DNA of 64,000 nucleotides from Lota lota (GCA_026745465.1 JACYXH010000795.1:94407-158406), one strand, 5' to 3'; shown: positions 1-12,438, counted from the first letter of the stretch. Program-made: numbers and translations. Notes: generated from the letters alone by a model not told the origin.

Positions 1-725
1 TATGGCTCTGCTATTAGGTGGACAGTTGGGGATGCTAGATGGGGATATGAAGTCGATTTGTGTGTATATTAGCAGTGATGACAATATATTACCAGAACAT
101 GATGCTTCCTATGTTTAGTGACATGATCGGGAGGGAGGGGCTAAAAGTCAAGATGCTGGAATTATAAATAACCTAAACCCGGCTACTGCAAGGCATCGTG
201 GGGTACGTAGGCTTATGTTATCAAGGAGATATGGGATGTTGAGAGACAGATGTAGGGATAAAAGAGAAAACAGGTCAGATGATGGCCCCGGTGGTGGTGA
301 TACCACATGCCACCCCACAACGACCGGCCCTGGTGTCCTACCCAGCTCATCCTTGGAACACATCAGCAAGGATACCGGAGCCAAGTGACACCACCTCTCC
401 CACGCTGGGAGAGCCACAGCCCCTGTGTTCCCCTACAGACTCTGACTTCCAGCTCCCAGAGGCTCCAGACCATCAGGGGGATGGACGAGCCACGCCCCAT
501 CCTACCAATACAGAGCCCAGGTTTTGGCAAAGACGACGGCTCCCCTCGAACCAGACCATGGGAACCAACTGGGAACCAACCCGTGCTTCCGCGGTCCTGA
601 GGAGGACACGGCCCACCCCCAGGCTGCTCACCGGACCAGCTCAATGGCCCTGACTCCGAAATCAGGCAACCCGACCCATGTCGGGAAGGATGAGTATCAA
701 ACACCTGACGACCCCACTCCACTCA
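1..725. other. 5' flank or decayed interior of the retroviral copy
   Basis: No recognisable gene is visible here. Positions 279-653 are open on the plus strand and proline/threonine-rich, which could be a decayed gag or linker region of the retroviral copy that follows. No zinc knuckle, protease or reverse transcriptase motif is visible, so no function is assigned. Confidence 0.3.
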
Positions 726-806
726 GCATATGAAATAATCCATCCATTGATATCCATTAGTCTTAGCATTTTATCGAGCCAGCCACAAGTTATCTACTTT
801 GCTATA
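726..806 (+). repeat. LTR fragment, same family as the solo LTR at 55803
   Basis: About 80 bases here resemble 55987-56073, including the shared words catatgaaata, gatatccatt and cgagccagccac. In the 55803 copy this segment sits just after the TATA-like and AATAAA signals, so this is probably the R/U5 part of a related LTR lying inside or next to the retroviral copy. The rest of the LTR is not recognisable. Confidence 0.5.
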
Positions 807-950
807 TCGTGTCTCATGTCTGCCTATGTCCCATAGGCACCAATCCACGGAGATCGGGGCTTCTTCTTTCATCGCGACCTCCCTCTCGACGGAGCACGCT
901 TCAGAGAACCAAGTCCGGCGGTCAGGGGCGACGAGCAGGACATCAAGGAG

Positions 951-1781
951 ATGCAAGCACACGCCAGCGCCGAAGAAGAAAACTACTGGCTCCACCAAGG
1001 ATGCCGGAGAGACGACACCGGAGTTAATCGGGCTCTGGATGGGCGGCCGGCCCTGACGACCAAGGCGCTGACCCTGATGGTCCACAAAGAACACTCCAAG
1101 CACCACCTTGGGCTTCGCCTGACCATTGACCCGATTGACAGCCACTGGGGGCACCCCCGGACCCTGGCCCACGCCCGGCTCCAGTGGGCCAGCTGTGTGA
1201 AATGTCAACCACACGATCCCCGACGAGGATGTAAACTCCCTCCTGGACGCTTCCCCGTTCCCCACCTACCCTTTCAAGAACTTTGTATCGATTACACCGA
1301 CATGGGGAGGGATCATAGGGTCCGAGGGTACCGTTACTTATTAGACATAGTCTGTCGATTCTCGCATTGGGTAAAGGCGTTCCCAAGAAAAAAAGAGGAC
1401 GCCGCGTCTGTTATAAAAGCGTTAATAACCGAAATCATACCCAGGTGGGGCTTTCCCCACAAATTATGTTCAGACAACGGGTCTCACTTCATGAACCATT
1501 TACTACAAGAAGTAGAAGCCGGACTGGGGATCTCCCACCGGTTTGGGTCCGTTTATCACCCACAAAGCCAGGGACTGGTTGAGAGGGCCAACCAGACTCT
1601 GAAACAGACACTTAGTAAAGTACTCCAGCACAATAGGGGTCCCTCAGACACAAATATGGCGAGAGACGCGTTGCTGGCCTTAGTCGACCAGCACACAATG
1701 TCTTGGCTATCTGCGTTACCGCTGGCCCTTATGGCTATCAGAGCCGCACCACATGCGCGAACGGGACTCTCCCCACATTAA
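951..1781 (+). pseudogene. endogenous retrovirus pol remnant: integrase
   Basis: A 276-codon open frame ends in TAA. It encodes a retroviral integrase, which inserts proviral DNA into the host chromosome. The N-terminal part carries a His-His-Cys-Cys zinc-binding arrangement (His residues around HKEHSKHH, then CVKC). The catalytic triad is visible as the Asp in CIDYTD, the Asp in CSDNGSHF and the Glu in GLVERANQ. The frame is open upstream to about 873, so the ATG at 951 is not a natural start, because integrase is normally cleaved from Gag-Pol. No protease, reverse transcriptase or RNase H precedes it, so the copy is 5'-truncated or rearranged. The overall form resembles gammaretrovirus-like fish elements. 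Confidence 0.8.
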
Positions 1782-1959
1782 CTAATCACCGGGAGGCCGA
1801 TGCCGGGGCCGTACACACCTCCTGAGCCGCTCAGACCAATTAGATAATCAGTTGTGTTATTGTGGGGCTCTAACTCAAGTTTCTACGGATGATCTGTCCA
1901 CCAGCGACGTACTAGCCTTAGCTACCGGTTCCATCGGCTCGCACTAATAAAATGGGGAA

Positions 1960-3145
1960 TTGTATAGCATGCGCGGCGCATATAAACCGAAGACCCTAGA
2001 GGGTACGCCTGCATGCTGGCCCTCTTCGACGAAAATAATCCCAGAAACTGTTCCCTCTTGAGCAGTGCTTTTCCCCCCGGCTTAAATGTTACTGTTTCCC
2101 CCGCGTTCACCCCCGGTGTAAACAACTACGCATGTTTTACTCGTAGCAGCCTTAAAACCAGTAGTATAAACGTTGGCCATATGCCATTAGAATGGTGCCA
2201 GACCCGTGACCACCTAACCCACGTTCCCCTCAGCAGTCAACTTCATGTGGGACGACAAGATTTATTCTGGATGTGTAACCCTCGACGTCTCCTTCTCAGA
2301 CTACCCATTGATTGGTCAGAACTTATACCATAATCCGCCTAGTTCTTCCCCTCACGCTTATAGGACCAACCGCAGCGTCCCTTATCGCGACGCGCAAAAT
2401 TAGAAGCACGGGGAGTCAGTCATATATTGACTCAATAGCAGTTCCTCGTGGGGTTCACAACGAATACAAATTAGCAGATCAAATTGCGGCCGGGTTCGAA
2501 AACATCCCTCCCTTTTTCCTGTTACTCCCAGCAAAAATGTAGATCGAATCAATTACATCCATTATAATGTTCAGAAACTGTCTAACCTCACCCGAGATAC
2601 AGTAGACGGCTTAGCAGACCAATTAGCAGCCACTTCGCTTATGGCCTTCCAAAATCGCCTCGCCCTAGACATGCTCTTAGCTGAGAAAGGAGGGGTCTGC
2701 GCGATGTTTGGGGCCCAGTGTTGCACCTTCATCCCCAATAACGCTGCCCCGGACGGGTCGGTCGCTAAAGCGTTAGCGGGTCTTAGAGCACTGTCCACCT
2801 CCATGGCCGAGGATTCCAGAGTAAACAACCCCATGGAAGAATGGATGGCAAATGTGTTTGGAAAATGGAAAACTTTAATCATGTCTGTTAGTCTCTGCTG
2901 CTGTTTTTGTAGGCATAGTAACCTGTTGTGGCTGCTGTTGCATTCCCTGTCTGCGGGCCCTCATCACCCGTCTGATTACCACGGCGTTCGCCAGAGACGG
3001 CGACCCGGCCCTTCACCTGCCCTTGCTCCTCCTGGAGGAAGGCGAAGGGCCGGAGGAGTTAGAACTCCAACAAGACTCTTGCTGCAGAAAAACCGCTGAC
3101 ATGAGTGCTCCGCTGATCCCCGCCCCCAGAGAGGACGTTGAATAA
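1960..3145 (+). pseudogene. endogenous retrovirus env remnant
   Basis: This lies between the integrase stop and the 3' LTR, the normal place for env. The surface-subunit part (about 1990-2540) is broken into short frames. The transmembrane-subunit part from about 2560 has a heptad-like helix followed by the C-x6-CC cysteine motif (CAMFGAQCC, near 2698-2725), a hallmark of gamma-type retroviral transmembrane proteins. The hydrophobic, cysteine-rich anchor and tail after about 2880 read in a different frame from the ectodomain. With these breaks the copy should not make a complete envelope protein. It is a fossil of a viral gene, and no present function is claimed. Confidence 0.7.
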
Positions 3146-3436
3146 ATGAGCGTGATGGCCTGACCATTGCGCAGGTGGCTCCTGAGTTCCTCTGGGTGGC
3201 GTCCCTTTTCCCCTTGCATGCTTCTCGACAGTGTTAGATACCACCTGTATGAGTTGTTAATTGTTATTACCTTGTTTGACGGGTTGAGGACGTATGTGCC
3301 CCGCTATTGGGGTTGGTCTGGTTTTACCTCCACTTAATGGGGGTTTTTCCGTTCCATCTCACCCTGGATTTGTATAAGCGGTATGAGGGTTTTTTCCACT
3401 ATTTTTGAAGTGATCTTTTGATCACTTGAGAGGGAT

Positions 3437-3900
3437 TGTTGTAGAAAAAACACGCAACTTGATGTCTGCCGAAATGTAACCTGACACTTCTACCGAAACG
3501 AACGACACCCTGTGAAGTGGGGCCTTATGTAAATCTGCTATAGTATGCGGCCAAGATACCGTTGCATTCCCCCAACGGAGTAGTGCCCATGGAACAGTAA
3601 AACATCCCCCTCTCGACAAAGACCCCCAGCTGAGAACCCTGAAGATATAACCCATTGTTGCAGAGGTCTCTATCTCTTTCTCCGGTGTTCTCTCGCGGGT
3701 CCACACCTTTAAGGGGTGGGCCTATCGACAAGAATACAGCGCGCTGTAGAGATAGCAGCGAGTATCGAGATTTGACATTTTTGTGTTCTATATTAGCATT
3801 GGAATAAAACTCCATACCGCATAATTAATTCGACTTGCATCTTTGCTTCTTTTTACCGGGTTTCCAAGTTCAACATCGTCTTGCCTTTTAATTTACAACA
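3437..3900 (+). repeat. 3' LTR of the endogenous retrovirus
   Basis: The LTR begins TGTTGTAG and ends TTACAACA, which form short terminal inverted repeats. It follows a purine-rich tract (gagaggga, 3428-3435). A TATA-like word (gatataa, about 3644) and AATAAA at 3803-3808 fit a U3-R-U5 layout. The 5' LTR is not in the window, so the target duplication cannot be checked. Confidence 0.7.
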
Positions 3901-4699
3901 GTAGCTGCTAAGTCAGCAGCAGTTGTAGCATGGTTGATGTTAGGTGCGTTAGCGTCACCCTCTGCACTTTTGCAAGTGGTTTCAGAGGTGAAGGGTAGGT
4001 CAGAGTCTCTTGCTTGAGAAGTTACAAAACGATCCATTCTGGCTCACAAGAATGTCCGTACACTTAGGATAATAATACAGCTAACTGGCCAATATGTTTC
4101 AATAATACATAGCTAACTAGTTCCGCACAGCGTAGGTACGCTTGATGAAATGATTGGACGAGGATTCATGGGTAGCCTATCATCAATGTTGTGTAAATGT
4201 TCTTTTTTATTATTAATTGATCTTTGCTGATATGTTGGATTCATGTAAATGTGTATTTTTAGACATTTAAATAAAAGAAAAAGGAAAACGTATAAAATAT
4301 TAAACAATAATTTGGCGGCCCCCCTGTAGTAACCCTGAGGACCCCTAGGGGTCGCGGACCCCTTGTTAAAGACCCAGGATCTAGTGTATTATCAATTGGT
4401 AGCCCTATAGTACTATAGTGCCATAGCACAACAGCTGGTGTGTACCTGGGTGAATATTTGATGCCAATAAAGTGAAGAAGGGGGCAAAGATAGAGGTTTT
4501 AGTAGAGGTAGTTTTAGGCGAATTTTATTTTAATAATAAATCCAATGCAAACCAATGCAAATTTGACAATGTAAACTTGATGAAACACAAACAGGTAGAT
4601 ATCTTGAGAACCCAATTTAAGATTTTGACACTTCTCTATTGAAAGGTCAGGGCGAATAGAATTGAATGACACCACACCAGACAATTGCAACTGGCCCAT
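3901..4699. other. intergenic, no gene seen
   Basis: AT-rich sequence between the retroviral LTR and the BEL/Pao element. The stretch around 4313-4372, with ggacccctaggggtcgcggacccc, resembles the end of a hAT-type DNA transposon, but no matching second end was found. Nothing else is recognisable. Confidence 0.4.
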
Positions 4700-5159
4700 T
4701 GTCAAGTTCTCCTCTTGATTCAATATCCAAAGGACACAGGGACAACTCAAACTTCAGACTCAATCTTTTTATTTTTGGTTTGCTTCCATTTGATTGGTCT
4801 GTCCAGTAAATTCACCATTAAATTAGGTTGTAAACCTTCAAAGACAGAACAAAAGGTTACCATTTTAATTAAACATTTCAATGAACTTAAATTAGTTTAA
4901 ACATTTAAATAAACATTCTAAATACCTCAAGTCAATTTACTTAAGCCCTTTACCATTGGCGTCTTTGGATTGAATCCACGAGTGAACTTGTAGTCCCTTC
5001 ACTGCAGTCTGATCTTTTGACTGACTGAGCACCTCCATGCCTTAACAGGTGCTCTGAATCAGTGAAATGACTGATCTGGTGACAAGCAGCTGGTTTGCTG
5101 CTGCTGGTGCACTCTGGGAAGTGTAGTTTTTTGGCTCACTTCTGAGATTCAGCTCAACA
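4700..5159 (-). repeat. left (3') LTR of the BEL/Pao element
   Basis: Plus-strand ends are TGTCAAG and CTCAACA. It matches 10629-11093 closely, with a few substitutions and small indels. The right copy carries an extra cttctctgcagt duplication, and the left copy has an extra cacttc near its inner end. Flanking duplication CCCAT at 4695-4699. Confidence 0.9.
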
Positions 5160-5211
5160 CCTCCCACTTGAGCTCCTGGTTTTCCAAATCCAGAGAGGTC
5201 ATCCAAGCCCT

Positions 5212-8200
5212 TCACCCTTCCGTTTGTTCCTCAATGGGAAGTAGAATGACAATGCGTCTGACATCTCTATAAAGAATAGTGGCTGGGATTTTGGTTTGAA
5301 GCCTCTTCGTTCTTTCACCGTTTGCTCTTGTGGGCCCTTTTTTGCTGTTTGACGTTGTGAAGTGAACAGGGTAGCTGGGAAAAGTCTTCACAAGCACATC
5401 TCTTACGATGCCTTTGCTGTCAGCATTGGCACCAACCACTCTAGCCAGCTTGTACTGTCCTCTCAGGGCGTTTTGGTCAGCCAACCAGACCACATCTCCA
5501 ACAGCAACATTTCGCTCTTTCGTGTGCCATTTGTATCTAATGAACAGATTAGGTCCAGCCAATTGGCTCCACTTCTTCCAGAGATGGCTTACCTCTGCTT
5601 GAATATGTTTAAGTCTTTTGTAAGGGTAGCCATCAAACTGGAAGTCTCCAGGGTCTCCCTTTGGATTGGTACGTCCTAAAAGTAGAGAATTCGGGGTGAT
5701 GTACTCTACACAGTCTTCTCTGCTTTGAGTTCTTGCATCGATGGGTCTCTCATTAGCAAGGTTTGCAGCCATGAAGAGAAAAGTTTGGAATTCTCCCCAC
5801 GTGAAAACACCATCTCCACCAAGGTTGCTCAACGCCCGTTTCACTACTTTGACAGCTGCCTCTGCAGCACCATTCCTATGGGGAGAGTCTGCAGGGTGGA
5901 TCTTCCACGACCATTCTGTCCCATCCTTGGCAGCTGTGTTTTCAAGTTCAGACTTGTTTAGTCGGTTCAGGAATTTTTGAAGTGCGGGTTTGGCTCCCAC
6001 AAAGTTAGTGCCAGGGTCTGACTAAAGTTTCCTGGGGTGTCCTCTCAGTGAAGTGAACCTTTGATAGGCTAGAAGGAATCCTTCAGATGACATGTCACTC
6101 ACCACTTCAGTATGTATGGCTCGGGAAGCCATGCAGCAGAAGACTATTCCCTATACTTTGAGTCTAGTTCTCTTCTTGACCTCATCTTTCACTTCATAAG
6201 GCCCGAACAGGTCCATGGTGGGGAATTCAAAAGGTGCAGCTGGGCCTGTTCGCTCTAGAGGCAGGTCAGCCATGATTTGTTGACACTGTTTTGCCTTGTG
6301 TTTCCTGCAGACCACACAGTTGTCCACTGTACCTTCTTGAGCTGCGAGGAAAAGGTATTTGAGTGCATCCTCATGTTTTTTGACAGTCAGCACAGCTTGC
6401 TTGGGTGATCTTACCTCCCACTTTGACTGTTTAGGGGCCCGGCCTTTTCTCTCCAGCCACTGCTTGGCTGCTAGACAAACCCAGGCAACGACTCCAACCA
6501 GTTTGGACAGGCTACTGAATCTTCTTACTTCCACAATCTCTTTAACCCAGCCAGTGGGCTTCCTTCCCAGAAGAGTTGGGTTTACCATAGGTATTCCCTT
6601 TTGAGTTTCACTCTTTGGACTTCCCTGAGTGCCTTGACTTGTCTCCCATCTTAAGTACATCACAGCTCCATAGGTTTTGTCACTTCCATCAGAGAATGTG
6701 ATGCCCCAAGGTTTCCCTTCCCAGCCAGCTGGTGTGAGGCTTCTGTGGAATTTCACCTCTCCAAGCTGCACATATTCTTCAAAAAGCTGTATGGCTTCTT
6801 CTCTGAGGCTTTCTGAGAGAGGTTGGTCCCAGGTTTCTTGGGTTAGTTTCCCACCCCCTCCCTCTTGGAATGCTTTTCGAACAAGAATTGCTCCCTTCTG
6901 TTTGGCAGGTGTAACTAAGCCAATTGGGTCGTATAGTCCAGCCACCTGGCTTAAGAGAGCCCTCCTAGTCAGTGGGTTAGGTGTCTCAGTTCTCACCTCC
7001 TCCTTGAGAAGATTCTTTCCAACTCTCATCTTCTTCTTCCTTTTGGAAAAGTTAACTGAGGTTAACATGTAGAGCTTGTCTTCATCCATTTGGTAGCCAA
7101 TACCCAAGGCTTTGTTGTCTTCATCCCTCATTTGATTTGGAAGAATTAGGGTTTTATTTTGTGTCTTTGTTAGAACCTCCGTCTCCATTGCTTGCCTCCC
7201 ACTTTGCCCTGACCGGACCCATGGTTTGAGGAAGAACCCTCCAGCTTTCAAGATCTCTTCAACATTTGCTGTAATTTTGTCAAGTTTATTCAGGTCATTT
7301 TGGGAGGTTAAGAAGTCATCCACATAACTGTCCTTTTCAATGACTCTGCGCTCATCCTCCAAGTGAAGAAAGTTGGGCAGGCGTGCTGTTTCCCTCATAG
7401 CCAACTGAGCAATGCAACCAGCAGGTCTGTCCCCAATGTTGACTCTGGTTATTGCATATTCACTTATCTCTTCATCTGGGCTGTCCCTCCAGAGGAACCT
7501 GTGAAGATGCATCTCACGCTCCTCCAGCCATACAGAGTTGTACATCTTTTTGATGTCTCCTAGAGATGCATACGTCCCTTCTCTGAACCTCAGCAAGACA
7601 GCTCTTATAGGGTTGAGAACGTCTGGTCCCTTCAGGAGAAGATCATTCATACCCACGCCTTTGTATTTCTGGCTACTATTCCATACAATATGAACTGGTG
7701 TTGTCACCGAATGAGGGTTTGGCGCCACAAAGTGGCTTACGTACCACACTGGTCCGTTCCAATCATCCATGATTTTGTTGGTGAGTTTTATGGCTGCGCC
7801 TCGCTCAACCATTTCATGGATCTGGTTAGCATATGCGACTTTCCAGTCAGGCTCTCTGCTAAGTTGCTTTTCCATCCTTAAAAAACAAGCCTGGACTGCA
7901 CTTTTGTTGTTTGGGAGAGAGGCTGGATCTACCGTCCAAGGATACTTCGCATCCCAATGTGGAGCCGGTGTGTGAGCATCCCCTTTCCTGTAGGTGAGGC
8001 CTCCTTTAATGATCTCCACTTCCCTCTCCTCTGCCAGGGTCATTTCTTTTCCTCCTGGTGGACAGTGTCCACATCGGCATCCTCCACATCTTGGCTCACA
8101 TGCAGCTCCGATGCTGTCCCAGTGCCACCACTCAAGGAACTCACGGTTCTTAGCAGCTGTAAATTTGGTCTTCATCACATCCTCCTCCTGTAGCTGGGCT

Positions 8201-8916
8201 GTGTCAGTTGTTGGACTTGTGATTTCTTGATATTTTACTGCTGCTGTCCTCATGGAGCGAGCGAAGTGTGTTTTGGACTCATATGATGCAACCTCCACTT
8301 CTTCAAATAAGTCAGGATGTGCTCCACCCACTGTCTTCCCCACTGGACCCTCCCACAAGACGAGGTCTCCAATGATTTTTACCCTCTGCGGAGCGAGTCT
8401 TCCCTCTCGGTGGCTAATGAGAAGTTCAACCTCTTCAGGCCTTTCCAATTCTTTAAGTTTGACTTCTGGGAAGAATTTTCTCAACTTCTCAGGTCCAATT
8501 ACTTGATGCACTCGGGCGATTTCATCTAAGCCGTAGCAGACCATTTCATGAGCTCTCTCTGTCCCTTTGGGCGTCTTGACTCTGACTTTGAGGAGATACC
8601 TTTGTGTGTTCACCTCCATGGTCACACCACCAACCCCATGCACAACTAAAGTTATCTCTTCATGTCTTAACCTCAGTCTTTTAGCAGCCTTATGGGTAAT
8701 GTAGTTTGTATCTGAAGCAAGGTCAATTAAAGTCCCAATCTTCTGTCCTGCGTTTGCCGTGACTTGTATCAACATCATGATGACAGGAAGTTCAGAGAGC
8801 CCAATCCTCTGATGTAGCTCAGACCGGCCTGAAGCATCAAGTGTTACTGTGGTTTTGTTGGTGTTGGTGAAAGCCTTTCTGCATCGATCTGCCATTTCCT
8901 GGGAAAGTTCAGACAA
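5212..8916 (-). pseudogene. BEL/Pao pol (protease, RT, RNase H, integrase), with in-frame stops
   Basis: One reading frame covers 8916 down to 5212 and is interrupted by TAG just below 6151 and TAG near 6022. The protease region has LIDLASDTNYI, a variant of the retropepsin D-T/S-G box. The reverse transcriptase contains the YVDDF catalytic motif (within SYVDDFLTS). The integrase has a Cys-Cys zinc site (CVVCRKHKAKQC), then the Asp of FPTMDLFGPY, the Asp of SDPGTNF next to a stop, and the Glu of HRNGAAEAAVK. A BEL-type C-terminal domain with IRYKWHTKERNVAVGDVVW follows. The two nonsense codons fall in the integrase, so the enzyme would be truncated. Confidence 0.85.
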
Positions 8917-8994
8917 GATCTCCTCTTGTTCCTCCGTTAGTTTGCCTTCACCTTTGCCGTCTTTTCCATTCCTTCTCTCTTCCCCTCTTTTGAC

Positions 8995-10565
8995 TTATTT
9001 TGGGCAGAGGAAAAAATGGTGGTCTGGGGCACCACCTTCCCTTTTACAGTCTTTGTTTTTGCATAGGAAAGTGTCTCTGCAGTATCCATCTTCATCATGG
9101 CATGCGAGACATTTTCTGCATGCTCCCAGCTTTCTCAATACAGTTTTCTTTTCAGGTAGCTTAAGTCTTTTGAACTTTCTACAGAAGAAGATTTGGTTGT
9201 TTTGTCCACTATCACCACATACCTCATTAAGCTCTTCTTTCTTTGTGGTTTTTGTCGAGGCAATCTTTTTGTCATACTTCTTGTCCGAACAATCTGATTT
9301 ATCCACCTTCTCCACAGGTCTGAGCTGTTCGAGTCTCTCCAGTATTTCTTCTTGACTTTTCAGGAACTCCAAGAGCATGACAAAGTGGTTGTCTGATGTG
9401 ACATTGTTTCTGGGTTCAACCATGAACATTACCCAGTCTCTTTTAATGAAGTCAGGCAACTTGCTTTCAATGGATCTAATTACCAGTGGGTTCTTTATGG
9501 CTCCAGAGTTTCCTAACTCTGTGAGATCTGCTAGAGCCTTCTCCACTGACTGTATGAGATCAATGAGCTTTCTTGGTTGGTTCCCTTTCACATGTGGCAT
9601 CTTCTCCAGCTCTTCCAGGATTTCCACTATGATGGTTGACTTGTTGCCAAACCTGTTCTCCAGGACTCTGAACATGTCATTGGCAGTGGTGTATGTTGAA
9701 AGTCTGAGATCTTTTGAGATTTTGTCATCCACACTCTCCAGGAGTTGAATTTTTTTAACTTCACTTGATCCGGGTGGCTCTCCCTGCTTTTGCAGGCTTT
9801 CCCAGTCTTTCCTCCATCTGTGATATTCTCTCTTATTTCCATTGAAGATAGGTAGAGAGATTGGCTTGATTCTCACTATTGGTGTGGATGTTGCCGGTTG
9901 GGGTAGTAGTTTCATTCCTGTGCCTTGCTCATTGATCGTCCGTGCAGTGGCAAATTTAGGTCTCCTTAACTCAAGACTGTAGTAGAATGCTCTTACGTCC
10001 TTGACTCTTCCATCTAATTCATCCTTTAATTCTACAGGGATCCATCGCTCCCACGTAGACATTGCTGAGATGGCCTCTCTTATTCTCTTGTCCAAGAGAG
10101 CGAGGTGCACTTCATAGCCCTCTAAATTGGCACTTTCCACAGGTATATCAGCCGCTTTATCATTGGCTTTTTCTGCTTCCAGGATTGCCACCAGAAGTTC
10201 ACTCCTTCCATATCTCGAACACAGGTTTGTTTGAACAATGTCTCTTATTTCCGCCAACTTTGTTTCACCTTCATTTACAGATCTATCAATCTCTTGCTGT
10301 TCACTAAGACCGGGTTTCTTCTCCTCAGTCATGTCAGCCTCCAGTCCAATCCTGTAGTCATCGTTGGCATCGAGCATCTTTCTGAAACAATCTGAAAGCT
10401 TAGGAATTCCTCTTCTAACTCCACTTGAAGCATGCTGCTTGCTCCTCTTGAAATGAAGTTGGCTTGTCTGGTGAAGCTGCTTTTTGCAGTGGTCCTCTCC
10501 TTTTTGAGCTGCTGGACCGACTTCCCCAGGACATCTTCCGCCATCTTGACTTCCTCTGCGTCCAT
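8995..10565 (-). pseudogene. BEL/Pao gag
   Basis: The likely start is the ATG at 10565 (MDAEEVKMAED). The frame shifts near 10390, after about 57 codons, and then continues as a 460-codon frame to TAA near 8995. The middle is rich in charged helices (for example KKIQLLESVDDKISKDLR). The C-terminus has paired cysteines (CRKCLACHDEDGYC and later CKNKDCK), the usual Pao Cys/His cluster. Gag and pol are in the same frame and separated by one TAA, so either the stop is a mutation in a single gag-pol frame or read-through is used. Confidence 0.8.
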
Positions 10566-10628
10566 AGCTTATTTCTGGATCTGAAGACGTTTATCCTCAG
10601 GGCCAGGCCGCTCCGCGTGGTTTACAAC

Positions 10629-11093
10629 TGTCAAGTCCTCCTCTTGATTCAATATCCAAAGGACACAGGGACAACTCAAACTTCAGACTCAATCTTTTTA
10701 TTTTTGGTTTGCTTCCATTTGATTGGTCTGTCCAGTAAATTCTCCATTAAATTAGGTTGTAAACCTTCAAAGACAGAACAAAAAGTTACCATTTTAATTA
10801 AACATTTCAAGGAACTTAAATTAGTTTAAACATTTAAATAAACATTCTAAATAACTCAAGTCAATTTACTTAAGCCCTTCACCATTGGCGTCTTTGGACT
10901 GAATCCACGAGTGAACTTGGAGTCCCTTCTCTGCAGTCTTCTCTGCAGTTTGTTCTTTTGACTGACTGAGCACCTCCATGCCTTCACAGGTGCTCTAAAT
11001 CAGTGAAATGACTGATCAGGTGACAAGCAGCTGGTTTGCTGCTGCTGGTGCACTCTGGGAAGTGTAGTTTTTTGGCTGAGATTCAGCTCAACA
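10629..11093 (-). repeat. right (5') LTR of the BEL/Pao element
   Basis: Direct repeat of 4700-5159, bounded by TGTCAAG and CTCAACA, and followed by CCCAT (11094-11098), the second copy of the target duplication. As the minus-strand 5' LTR it would hold the promoter. No further promoter detail could be read with confidence. Confidence 0.9.
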
Positions 11094-11685
11094 CCCATAC
11101 AGCCACCAGATGGCGACGAAGAACGTTTGTTCTAATTGAAGGCAATTGACCGATTTCCTCTGAAACCCTCTCAGCTACCAGAGCTATTTAGAGAGTTACG
11201 ACAATGGAAGTTCAAAATACTTGCTCGTCACCTGGTTCATGCAGACTTCAGATAGTTCCCCGAAATGCTTGGCGGGCCATTGGAATCAGATTAGAAAGCG
11301 TAAATATAGAGACAGAACTGCGATTTCTGGAAATTACGAGTCTACAAATGTATTGATTTATAACATGTATACAGCACACTGACATGTTTATGTAGTTACG
11401 TCAATATGGTTTAAGTAAAATTCGCTAATATCTGATATATACATTTTTTAAAATTTTATCTACGATTCCAATAATTTCAATTCACATAGTTAAGCACAAT
11501 TATTTATCCAGTACCACTACACCCAGAAAACTAATATATGGCACAGTATATCTGACCATGGGCACTGATGTGACACATTTCAGAGCATATTTACATTTAA
11601 AAACACATATTTAATACATCATTGTATCGCAAACCGATCACCATATTTTGTGTGGTTTATCCCTCGAATGTAAGAACTTACGTTT

Positions 11686-11880
11686 TGAGAATCAGCATTG
11701 CTGTTATCTGCAGGGACTTCTGCGTTGATGGCATCTTCACGGACTTCCTGTAAAATACAGACGATGACTCCTGGGTCCTACATCTGCCATTACATTTGAA
11801 TGCTTACATTTCACTTCACTTAACACTGAAATATTTAGGCTGCATTTTGACTTACAGTATCCTCTTCTGGGACTAAGCTA
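11686..11880 (-). pseudogene. two small exons of the UBX/HECT-like relic (oldest flank)
   Basis: On the minus strand a 66-nt exon (about 11686-11751) with acceptor TTTTACAG and donor GTAAGTTC encodes EVREDAINAEVP and onward, matching 24898-24963. Just upstream on that strand is the end of a second exon with donor GTAAGT (near 11860). These match the second and third exons of the relics further right. The rest of the gene is absent on this side, where the BEL/Pao element lies. Confidence 0.45.
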
Positions 11881-12378
11881 ACTTAACAGAATATACCTAC
11901 CTTCCCATCATTCCCGGTGAACGGTCGTCTTCACTCACAGTCTATTCTGAACATTCGAATTAAATTACTCGGCCAGGTTACTGAGCCTTCGTTCAAGCTC
12001 CATTCCCAGTAGATAGCAAGCATGCAAAGGTTGTAACTGTTCAATTAGTGAGCGCGAGAACAATTAATTTTGGCAGGCCCATTTCCACCAGTAAAATAAA
12101 AAAATATGATGAAAACTTAGCCTTGGTAATAAAAAGAATCCCATTGTAAGTCACAATTATGAGATTTAAAGTATATCTTTTTGTGCACGTGAAATATCAA
12201 GTGCTGTTTTGCGCATAAAATTTTATGTACCATTAGGAAAGCAAACGTCTAAGCAGGCGTTTATGACCACTTTGGGCTTCCATACACGTGCGCTCGTGGT
12301 AAATAGACATGCATGCAGTTCTCACTTATAACTGAATACATTTTAATGTGTTTATTTGCTTCCTCTATCTCACTGTCG

Positions 12379-12380
<2 letters not shown>
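11881..12380. other. intergenic, no gene seen
   Basis: AT-rich sequence between the small minus-strand exons and the microsatellite before the PARP4-like exon. No open frame or structured repeat is supported. Confidence 0.4.

Positions 12381-12438
<58 letters not shown>
12381..12438. repeat. (GT)n microsatellite, 29 repeats
   Basis: An uninterrupted dinucleotide run that ends directly in the AG acceptor of the PARP4-like exon at 12441. Confidence 0.95.

Larger units (their letters stand above)
4700..11093 (-). mobile_element. BEL/Pao LTR retrotransposon, full length
   Basis: Two direct LTRs, at 4700-5159 and 10629-11093, bound a minus-strand gag-pol. The flanks carry a perfect 5-bp target duplication, CCCAT (4695-4699 and 11094-11098). 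The minus-strand polypurine tract lies at 5160-5169 (AAGTGGGAGG) against the left LTR. Gag lacks a canonical CCHC knuckle but ends in a Cys/His-rich segment. Pol has the BEL/Pao order: retropepsin, reverse transcriptase, RNase H and an integrase with a long C-terminal tail. Pol is in a single frame with only a few stops. The element is structurally complete and fairly young, but not coding-competent as read. Confidence 0.92.

Noticed and set aside
279-653. Proline-rich open frame as a candidate gag or glycoprotein
   Set aside because: No motif, no conserved cysteine pattern and overlapping open frames on both strands. Composition alone explains it.
4313-4372. hAT-type transposon end
   Set aside because: Only one end is suggested. 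No partner end or 8-bp duplication could be found.
8849-9355. Plus-strand serine/leucine-rich frame of 168 codons
   Set aside because: It is the antisense of BEL/Pao gag-pol.
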